Source: Agrobacterium sp. RAC06
GTDB lineage: Bacteria; Pseudomonadota; Alphaproteobacteria; Rhizobiales; Rhizobiaceae
Length of the DNA: 64,000 nt
Direction: 5' to 3'
Assembly: GCF_001713475.1 (NCBI RefSeq)
Contig: NZ_CP016499.1
Span: forward strand, 2,108,001-2,172,000
Shown: one piece after another, positions 58,019 to 64,000 of the stretch
Layout of the letters: every line of letters starts with the position of its first letter
Numbering within the stretch: the first letter of the stretch is position 1
Made by a program: the position numbers and the translations under genes
The notes under the pieces: generated by a model
What the model was told of the DNA's origin: nothing
Seen by the model: the letters and a program-made list of their open reading frames with translations, nothing else
Databases searched by the model: none

Positions 58019-58551
58019 GATGGGTCCTTCGATGTATTGGGGTTGCCGGCGCTCGACATGATCGAAGCGACCTGGGCAGCCTTGGCCGGGCTCATCTCTG
58101 TCAGGATGAGACTCGACTGGCGCGGCGGCAGTTTCATGATGATGGCGGCCGCCAGCATGACGTTGGTTTCCTCAAGTTGAGGAGCTGCCGCATCCGGCGC
58201 CATTTTCCGGTAGATTTCGACGAGCTGCCCTTCGGCCTGCCTCATGAATTCGTTGCGACGGGTCAGCCAGTCCTCGTATTCCGCGCGGCGCTCTTCGAGG
58301 ATGGCGATGCGGCTGTCCACGTCGGCCTGCAGCTTGTCGAGTTCCTGCTTCTGCAGGAGGTAACGCTGGTCGCGTGCTGCATCGGCGATGCCGGTGCAGA
58401 ACTGGCGGATTTCGGCTTCTGTCGCACTTCCAAGCGGCTGTTGCTGGCCGACCGCGTTCTGGGCGAAGGCCGGCAAGGTGGCGATGGCAACGACCATAGC
58501 CACGTTGCGCAGCGACTTGGCAGAGGGGCGAAGACAATCGAGATGGATCAT
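58015..58551 (-). CDS. motE: Flagellar protein MotE (MotC chaperone)
   Basis: Periplasmic protein of 178 residues. In S. meliloti MotE is the dedicated chaperone that protects and targets MotC. Signal peptide (SLRNVAMVVAIATLPAFAQN), a coiled coil (QELDKLQADVDSRIAILEER) and a C-terminal MgtE-N-like fold (MLAAAIIMKLPPRQSSLILT, EMSPAKAAQVASIMSSAG). It is coupled by four-base overlaps to flgI upstream and flgH downstream. Its client MotC is encoded 10 kb away in the same cluster. Confidence 0.9.
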   Translation of the reverse strand: MIHLDCLRPSAKSLRNVAMVVAIATLPAFAQNAVGQQQPLGSATEAEIRQFCTGIADAARDQRYLLQKQELDKLQADVDSRIAILEERRAEYEDWLTRRNEFMRQAEGQLVEIYRKMAPDAAAPQLEETNVMLAAAIIMKLPPRQSSLILTEMSPAKAAQVASIMSSAGNPNTSKDPS

Positions 58552-59669
58552 TGCAGCACGAGCTCCGCTTGCAGCGCACCGGCGGACTTGATGCCCTGCA
58601 GGATGGCAATGACGCCGTCCGGCTTGATGCCAATGCTGTTGAGGCCGCTGACGAGGGTTCTGAGATCAGGTCCATCGACGATTGCGATCTGATCGCCTTC
58701 CTGCCGGATCGAGATATCTGTCTGCGGCTGGACAGCCGTCTCACCGCGCGAGAACGCCTCTGGCTGAATGATCTGCGGGGTTTCCTGCACCTGAACGGTC
58801 AGCGTTCCATAGCTCACGGCAACGCGCGAGACACGGACATCGGCGCCGATGACGATGGTACCGGTACGCTCGTTGATGACGACACGGGCCGGCGAATCCG
58901 TTGCGACGACCAGGTTTTCGATATCGGCCATCAGGCGGGCGAGGTCGGCCGTGCGGGGTTTCTGGACAACCACTTCCTGGCTGTCGCGTGCCTCGGCGAT
59001 CGGCGCGCCGTAGTTGGCAGCCGCATAGGCGTTGATCGTATCAGCGATACGAAGCGACGTGGTGAAGTCGGCGTTGCGGAGCTGCAGCACGAGATTGACG
59101 CTATCCTTGAACTTGGACGGCAGTTCGCGCTCGATGATGGCACCCGTCGGCACGCGGCCGGAGGTGGTAATGCCTTGCTGCACGGCTGCAGCATCGCCCT
59201 GGGCATTGAAGCCCGATACGACGACAGACCCCTGCGCAACGGCGTAGATCTGACCGTCAGCGCCGGTCAGCGACGTCATGACCAGCGTGCCACCGCGCAG
59301 AGACGTTGCGTCACCCAGCGAGCTCACGGTCACGTCGATGCGGCTTCCGGGGCTTGCGAAAGGCGGCAGATTGGCGGTGACCATGACGGCCGCGACGTTC
59401 TTGGCGTTCGACTGCCCGCCCTGCGTTGAAATGCCAAGGTTCTGGAGCATCGCGCGCATCGACTGGTCGGTAAACGGCGAAGAACGCAGGCTGTCGCCGG
59501 TTCCCTGCAGACCGACCACGAGGCCATAACCGATGAGCTGGTTGTCTCGTCCGGACTGGAGCGAGGCGATGTCCTTGATGCGCGAATTGGCGCTCATGGC
59601 CGGCTCGAGGGGAGCCAAGACCAGCGCCAGCGCGCAGAGCGCAATCCGCATGGGAGCAATCAATCTCAT
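58548..59669 (-). CDS. flgI: Flagellar P-ring protein FlgI
   Basis: Periplasmic P-ring subunit of 373 residues. Signal peptide RIALCALALVLAPLEPAMSA, then RIKDIASLQSGRDNQLIGYG, LVVGLQGTGDSLRSSPFTDQ, the family N-terminal hallmark; the C-terminal LVSGLNSIGIKPDGVIAILQ, GIKSAGALQAELVLQ is equally typical. Four-base overlaps join it to flgA and motE. FlgA, its folding helper, is the gene just upstream. Confidence 0.97.
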   Translation of the reverse strand: MRLIAPMRIALCALALVLAPLEPAMSANSRIKDIASLQSGRDNQLIGYGLVVGLQGTGDSLRSSPFTDQSMRAMLQNLGISTQGGQSNAKNVAAVMVTANLPPFASPGSRIDVTVSSLGDATSLRGGTLVMTSLTGADGQIYAVAQGSVVVSGFNAQGDAAAVQQGITTSGRVPTGAIIERELPSKFKDSVNLVLQLRNADFTTSLRIADTINAYAAANYGAPIAEARDSQEVVVQKPRTADLARLMADIENLVVATDSPARVVINERTGTIVIGADVRVSRVAVSYGTLTVQVQETPQIIQPEAFSRGETAVQPQTDISIRQEGDQIAIVDGPDLRTLVSGLNSIGIKPDGVIAILQGIKSAGALQAELVLQ

Positions 59670-60142
59670 TTTGCCATCACCTGTACCGTGCCATCCGCCA
59701 TGACCGTGCCAGACACGATCGAGCCGGAATCGATATTGCGCACCTTCACGACCTCGCCGACCGAGGCGTCGGTCAGCGGCGTACCGCTGGCGCTGATCAG
59801 CATGGTGCCGATCGAGAAGGTCAGACGAACGCTGCTTCCGCGCTTGACCGCAAACGCTTCGCGGAGGCCATGGACCGGAATGGTCCGACCGGGGAGCAAG
59901 GTGCGCTTGGCCACCATGCCGACCACTTCTTCCCTGGTGCGGGCATAGCCTCCGGCCAGATTCGGATTGGTTACGGGAACCACATCGACCTGCTCGGATG
60001 CAATGGTTTCGCCTGGATAGATCACCTGTTTGGGGATCACGGCCGTGTTCTGCGCCAGGGCAGTGCCGGCGCCGAGAGCCATGGCGGCGACGGCGACAGC
60101 CATCGCGCGCAAGGCATGTCCGAATTTCCGGCGAAACCTCAT
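59666..60142 (-). CDS. flgA: P-ring assembly chaperone FlgA
   Basis: Periplasmic chaperone for FlgI, 158 residues. Signal peptide (ALRAMAVAVAAMALGAGTAL, cleavage near ALA-QN), a SAF domain from about 35 (VIPKQVIYPGETIASEQVDV, AKRTLLPGRTIPVHGLREAF) and a C-terminal KVRNIDSGSIVSGTVMADGT typical of FlgA. It overlaps flgI by four bases and follows flgG. Confidence 0.94.
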   Translation of the reverse strand: MRFRRKFGHALRAMAVAVAAMALGAGTALAQNTAVIPKQVIYPGETIASEQVDVVPVTNPNLAGGYARTREEVVGMVAKRTLLPGRTIPVHGLREAFAVKRGSSVRLTFSIGTMLISASGTPLTDASVGEVVKVRNIDSGSIVSGTVMADGTVQVMAK

Positions 60143-60159
60143 GTTTGCCTCCAGTTGTC

Positions 60160-60948
60160 TTACTTGAGGTTCTTGCTGACGATCTGAGCCATCTCGTCGG
60201 CAGTGGTGATGACCTTGGAATTCATCTCGTAGGCGCGCTGGGCCGAGATCATGTCCGTGATCTCCTTCACCGAGTCGACGTTCGAAGCTTCCAGGTAGGA
60301 CTGCTTGATGTAGCCGAAGCCCGGATCTTCCGGCGCACCCACGATTGCGGCACCCGAGGCTGCGGTTTCGGCGAACAGGTTGTCACCGAGCGGCTTCAGA
60401 CCGGCTTCGTTGACGAAGTTGGCGATGGTCAGCTGTCCGAGGTCGGTGTAGTCGGCATCGTTGCCGATGCGGGCCTGAACCTGGCCTGTCCGGCTGATCA
60501 CCACTTCGCTGGCATCCTGCGGGATCGTGATCTGCGGCGTGACGAGGTAACCGTCGATCGTGACCAGCTGGCCCTCGGCATTCATGTTGAATGCACCGGA
60601 GCGGCTGTAGAGCGTTGCACCGTCAGGGCTTTCGATCTGGAACCAGCCGCGGCCGATGAGCGCGAGGTCCAATTCGTTACCGGTCTGCGTCAGCTGACCC
60701 TGGGTATGAATATTGCGGACGGCCGCCGTCTGCACGCCAAGACCGATGTTGGCGCCTTCCGGCACGATCGCCTGGTTTGCGCGGTTCGGTACGCCTTGGG
60801 CCCGCTCCGTCTGGTAGAGGAGGTCGGAAAACTCAGCACGTGCGCGCTTGAAGCCCGTCGTGTTGATGTTGGCGATGTTGTTGGCGATGACCTCAAGATT
60901 GGTCTGCTGGGCATCCATACCCGTGGCTGCGATGGCGAGCGCTCTCAT
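60160..60948 (-). CDS. flgG: Flagellar distal rod protein FlgG
   Basis: Distal rod subunit of 262 residues, standard length. N-terminal [40 protein letters not shown] and C-terminal [40 protein letters not shown] are the rod-protein signatures. It lies between fliE and flgA. Confidence 0.97.
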   Translation of the reverse strand: MRALAIAATGMDAQQTNLEVIANNIANINTTGFKRARAEFSDLLYQTERAQGVPNRANQAIVPEGANIGLGVQTAAVRNIHTQGQLTQTGNELDLALIGRGWFQIESPDGATLYSRSGAFNMNAEGQLVTIDGYLVTPQITIPQDASEVVISRTGQVQARIGNDADYTDLGQLTIANFVNEAGLKPLGDNLFAETAASGAAIVGAPEDPGFGYIKQSYLEASNVDSVKEITDMISAQRAYEMNSKVITTADEMAQIVSKNLK

Positions 60949-60963
60949 AGTTCGGTACCCCTG

Positions 60964-61299
60964 TCAGATCTGCATCTTGGTGATTTCGAGATAGGCGTTG
61001 ACGATCTTGTCGCGGAACGCGATCGCCGTCTGGAGCGATTGCTCGGCCTGCATGACGGCATCGACCACTTCGCGGGTCGTCGCCTTGCCCAGTATCCCAT
61101 CGAAGGAGACCTGTTCAGCCTGCTTCAGGTTGTTGGCTGCGCCCGACGCAACATTGCTCAGCGCTGCCATGAAGGTCTCGCCGGTCATGGTGCCAGGCGT
61201 CGTACCCTCGGTGGTCAGGCCCTTGGACGAAAACGAGCTGGACAGTGAATCCAGGCCACCGATGCCCAATGCGCTGGTCTTCGTGATAGATTCGATCAT
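60964..61299 (-). CDS. fliE: Flagellar hook-basal body protein FliE
   Basis: MS-ring/rod adapter of 111 residues. The C-terminal [54 protein letters not shown] is the FliE signature. ATG overlaps flgC by four bases; flgG follows 15 bases on. Confidence 0.94.
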   Translation of the reverse strand: MIESITKTSALGIGGLDSLSSSFSSKGLTTEGTTPGTMTGETFMAALSNVASGAANNLKQAEQVSFDGILGKATTREVVDAVMQAEQSLQTAIAFRDKIVNAYLEITKMQI

Positions 61300-61718
61300 T
61301 GCGAGGCCCTCAGGAGCGCGATTGTCTGAGAGAGCATTTCACGAGTCTGCTTGATGGTTTGCAGATTCGCTTCATACGTGCGGTTGGATTCACGCATGTC
61401 AGCCATCTCGATCAGAATGTTGACGTTCGGCATCTTGACGATGCCGCGCTCGTCAGCCGCCGGGTTACCCGGATCGTATTCCGCAATGAAATCACTCTGA
61501 TCCACGCCGAGCTTCTTGACCTCGACGGTCTGTGCACCCGTCACGCGATCCAGCTCGGCACCAAAGGTAATCGTCTTGCGGCGATAGGGATCAGCGCCAG
61601 GCGTATCGCCCGTGGTGCGCGCATTGGCGATGTTTTCCGATACAATGCGAAGGCGGGTCGACTGGGCTTCCAGCCCGCTTCCCGCAACCCGCAAGGTTGC
61701 CATCAATGGATCAGTCAT
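61296..61718 (-). CDS. flgC: Flagellar proximal rod protein FlgC
   Basis: Proximal rod subunit of 140 residues. N-terminal [40 protein letters not shown] and C-terminal [20 protein letters not shown] are typical. It starts at the last base of flgB and overlaps fliE by four bases. Confidence 0.96.
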   Translation of the reverse strand: MTDPLMATLRVAGSGLEAQSTRLRIVSENIANARTTGDTPGADPYRRKTITFGAELDRVTGAQTVEVKKLGVDQSDFIAEYDPGNPAADERGIVKMPNVNILIEMADMRESNRTYEANLQTIKQTREMLSQTIALLRASQ

Positions 61719-62113
61719 CAGCGTTTCACCGTCATTAGCATCATGCGATGGAAGGAGGAGACCAACGAGGTATTCAGCTCGTGGTTGCGTTTGTTTTCAC
61801 CGGTCTTTCTCAGTTCGTCCGAGAGCGCGACCGTGTTGCCCGATTCCTGAATGCCGATCTCGTTGTTGAGATCTTCGTCCTCGACGGCGATGTTACGATC
61901 GCTGAAGTCGTTGGCAGCCATGTGGCCCGGCTGGGTGACGGCCATGCCCTGCACGGTGCTCGTCCGGTCCAGGACCGCACTGAAGGGCGTGATATCCTTG
62001 GCCAGAAATTTCGGGGTATTGGCGTTGGCAATGTTGGTCGCCACGACCTGCTGCCGCACCGAAAGCCATTCCGACTGTCGGGATGCCAGCTCGAACAACT
62101 GGATGGGATTCAT
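61718..62113 (-). CDS. flgB: Flagellar proximal rod protein FlgB
   Basis: Proximal rod subunit of 131 residues. N-terminal [34 protein letters not shown] and the C-terminal [19 protein letters not shown] fit the family. ATG 62113 has AGTAACGCCC upstream with no strong Shine-Dalgarno. It heads the flgB-flgC-fliE-flgG-flgA-flgI-motE-flgH-fliL-fliP run after a 75-base gap. Confidence 0.95.
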   Translation of the reverse strand: MNPIQLFELASRQSEWLSVRQQVVATNIANANTPKFLAKDITPFSAVLDRTSTVQGMAVTQPGHMAANDFSDRNIAVEDEDLNNEIGIQESGNTVALSDELRKTGENKRNHELNTSLVSSFHRMMLMTVKR

Positions 62114-62188
62114 GGGCGTTACTCCGTCTTTTACTGATCGGAGCCTAGGCCCTTAATCTTGCGTGGGACTTGCCCGCCCCGCGCCTTT

Positions 62189-62770
62189 TCAATTGTTTCG
62201 AACAACTTCGCCGGTCGAGGTTACAATGACCCATTTTCCGTCACGCTGCTCAAGCGTGGCGACACGGCTGTTGTCGGGCAGGATCGAACCCACCCGCACG
62301 AGAAACATGCCGGACTTGTCTTCGATCAGCGCACGACCATTGGCGACATGCAAAAGACGGAAGCCGCTTTTTCCCGGAAATGGCTGCGCGCTCGGCACAT
62401 CGAGCGCTTCCGGCTGTTCCCGCCCCAAGGTCGGGACGGTCGCGGTGACGATCTGGTCAACCGCCTCCACCTCGCCCTCGCCCTCGCTATTATCTTCATC
62501 ATCATCGTTGTCCACGAGAGCAAGCGGCGATACGCTGAAGACGTTGCGTCCCGGGCCCTCGGGCAGATCACGCGTAGGCCCCCACTCGGCAAGCCGGACG
62601 CCGAATTTCCCTTCATTGAAGAAAACGTACCAGGGAAACAGCGCGGCACTGCATGCCAGCGCAATGCCGGTGAAGGCCAGAACACGGTCAACGGGCGGAA
62701 CACGGCGCTTCGCCAAGACCGGTCGCAGCGGAGCCACGGGCTCGTCAGCATCGAAATCGGTCATGGTCAC
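62189..62770 (-). CDS. Conserved-position flagellar-cluster membrane protein
   Basis: Protein of 193 residues with a Pro/Arg-rich cytoplasmic N-terminus, one helix (VLAFTGIALACSAALFPWYV, about 29-48), an acidic linker (DNDDDEDNSEGEGEVEAVDQ) and a C-terminal beta-rich part (FRLLHVANGRALIEDKSGMF, VRVGSILPDNSRVATLEQRD, GKWVIVTSTGEVVRN). The C-terminal piece resembles a small SH3/type-II-secretion-C-like beta domain by strand pattern only. Its ATG overlaps the fliI stop by four bases, so it is co-translated with the export ATPase. I do not recognise a named family. Confidence 0.88.
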   Translation of the reverse strand: MTMTDFDADEPVAPLRPVLAKRRVPPVDRVLAFTGIALACSAALFPWYVFFNEGKFGVRLAEWGPTRDLPEGPGRNVFSVSPLALVDNDDDEDNSEGEGEVEAVDQIVTATVPTLGREQPEALDVPSAQPFPGKSGFRLLHVANGRALIEDKSGMFLVRVGSILPDNSRVATLEQRDGKWVIVTSTGEVVRNN

Positions 62771-64000
62771 CCCCTTTGTCTCATGCCTTGCCCGCCGGCA
62801 GCCGCCTTGAGAGCGTTTGCCAGATCGGCGTAGGCATCAAGTGCCGGTTTCTCGCCCGGCGTCTGCTTCAGAATGTCGTAGATGACCGGCACCTGCTTGA
62901 TCGCCATGTCCAGATCGGGGTCGGAACCATTGCGGTAGCCGCCGATCAGGCGCAGGTCTCGGGTTTCCTCGAAGCGATGAATGAGCGCCTTGAGGCGCGA
63001 CACCAGCTTCTCCTGCTCGGGCGTCCAGGCCTTGCGGGCCAGACGGGAGATCGATGTCAAAGGATTGATCGGCGGATAACGTCCCTCGTCGGCAAGGGCG
63101 CGATCAAGCACGATGTGACCGTCGAGGATACCGCGTGTCGAGTCGGCAATCGGGTCGTTGTGGTTGTCGCCGTCGACGAGGATCGAGATGATCGCGGTGA
63201 TGGTTCCCGCCGCTTCCGCGCCCGGACCGGCACGCTCAAGAAGGCGTGGCAATTCCGTGAAGACCGAGGCCGGATAACCGCGGGCAATCGGTGGCTCGCC
63301 GGCGGCCGTGGCCACCTCGCGGATTGCATGGGCAAAACGCGTGACACTGTCGACGATGAAGAGAACGTTCTGGCCCTTGTCGCGGAAGTGCTCGGCAATG
63401 GTGATCGCCGTCAGCGGCGCCATCTTTCTGAGCATCGGGCTCTCGTCGCTGGTCGCGACCACAGCGATCGATTTCGCCATGTTGTCGCCGAGCGTGTCCT
63501 CGATGAATTCGCGCACTTCGCGACCACGTTCGCCGACCAGGGCGATGACGACCTTGTCGAAGGCATCGGCGCGGGCGAGCATGGACAGAAGCGTCGACTT
63601 GCCGACGCCGGACCCGGCGAAGATGCCAAGACGCTGGCCGAGGCAAAGCGGCGAGAAGATGTCGATTGCACGAACACCGGTCTTGAAACCGGTCTCGACA
63701 CGCTGCCGTGTCATGGAAGGTGGTGCCGTCGTCGAGATTGGACGACGCTCGGGTCCAGGCGCCAGCGCCGGACCGTTGTCGATGGGATCGCCCAGCGCGT
63801 TGATGGTGCGGCCACACCAGCTGTCGTCGGGTGCGATGCGGAAGGCACCCTTGCGGATCACGACATCGTGGATGCCGATGGGTTCGCCGGGTTCGATCGG
63901 GCAGACGTAACAGACATCCGGCTCTACACGCACGACCTCGCCGAGATGCACGCCCGTCGACGAACGGTGCGCGACGAATTCACCGAGGCGGACATGGCGC
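62767..64000 (-). CDS. fliI: Flagellum-specific export ATPase FliI (N-terminus outside window)
   Basis: Cytoplasmic ATPase that energises flagellar protein export; about 411 of the usual 460 residues are visible. The frame stays open to the right edge, reading RLGEFVAHRSSTGVHLGEVV, so the start lies beyond it. Walker A is IFAGSGVGKSTLL and Walker B NVLFIVDSVTRFAHAI; SVFTELPRLLERAGPGAEAA and TSISRLARKAWTPEQEKLV are further FliI motifs. The gene after it overlaps by four bases. The FliH-like protein at 50057 would be its partner. Confidence 0.97.
   Translation of the reverse strand, partial: RHVRLGEFVAHRSSTGVHLGEVVRVEPDVCYVCPIEPGEPIGIHDVVIRKGAFRIAPDDSWCGRTINALGDPIDNGPALAPGPERRPISTTAPPSMTRQRVETGFKTGVRAIDIFSPLCLGQRLGIFAGSGVGKSTLLSMLARADAFDKVVIALVGERGREVREFIEDTLGDNMAKSIAVVATSDESPMLRKMAPLTAITIAEHFRDKGQNVLFIVDSVTRFAHAIREVATAAGEPPIARGYPASVFTELPRLLERAGPGAEAAGTITAIISILVDGDNHNDPIADSTRGILDGHIVLDRALADEGRYPPINPLTSISRLARKAWTPEQEKLVSRLKALIHRFEETRDLRLIGGYRNGSDPDLDMAIKQVPVIYDILKQTPGEKPALDAYADLANALKAAAGGQGMRQRG

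Overview
The window is a chromosomal stretch of an alphaproteobacterium of the order Hyphomicrobiales, most likely family Rhizobiaceae (Sinorhizobium/Ensifer, Rhizobium, Agrobacterium or a close relative). Evidence: high GC with dense rhizobial codon use; the rhizobia-specific motility genes motC, motE, fliK(motD), flaF, flbT and rem; four tandem flagellins without a FliA-type arrangement; an aglR / aglEFGAK alpha-glucoside module; and a zwf-pgl-edd Entner-Doudoroff operon on the same replicon segment as the flagellar cluster, which is the arrangement I recall for Sinorhizobium meliloti. I see no rRNA, tRNA, insertion sequence, prophage or CRISPR.

Region by region. 1-12.5 kb is carbon and polyamine metabolism with chemotaxis: the start of a PotF-type polyamine-binding protein, a ScfR-like regulator divergent from isocitrate lyase (aceA), a LysR regulator divergent from a small protein, a large transmembrane chemoreceptor, a HI0933-type flavoprotein, and a puuA-like/puuB-like pair. 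12.6-16.8 kb is zwf-pgl-edd, closed by a strong terminator. 17-24 kb is accessory: a soluble double-PAS chemoreceptor with a C-terminal CheR/CheB tether-like pentapeptide, an ECF sigma/RskA-type anti-sigma pair divergent from a DUF4394 protein, a DUF2778 protein, an atypical SDR and a small PilZ-like protein. 24.2-32.2 kb is aglEFGAK with divergent aglR and three copies of an AAGCGCTT-centred operator. folD and a WecG/TagA/CpsF-family glycosyltransferase follow.

From 34.2 kb to the right edge everything is flagellar and on the minus strand. In transcription order (right to left): fliI (partial), an orphan membrane protein, flgB-flgC-fliE-flgG-flgA-flgI-motE-flgH-fliL-fliP, with many four-base ATGA overlaps; four flagellins, each with its own leader and terminator hairpin; a FliH-like protein, motB, motC, fliK and a lytic transglycosylase; the regulator rem; then flgE-flgK-flgL-flaF-flbT-flgD-fliQ-flhA-fliR, a small coiled-coil protein, flgJ, a FlgN-like candidate and a FliL-like membrane protein.

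Most noteworthy signals. (1) All four flagellin leaders share a paired CCGG hairpin at a fixed distance from the start codon, and three of them have an upstream UGUCCC able to pair with the GGGACA/GGGGCA at the Shine-Dalgarno site; flbT, whose Caulobacter relative acts on flagellin leaders, is in the same cluster. (2) The sigma/DUF4394 intergenic region holds two divergent copies of one bipartite motif, CTGCATCCA-N-CGCGTGTCT, which looks like the module's own promoter. (3) Several unassigned flagellar-cluster proteins look like missing export components (FliH, FliJ, FlgN) or a second FliL. (4) A short-chain dehydrogenase lacks a recognisable Tyr-x3-Lys. These are inferences from reading the sequence; no search or folding program was run.
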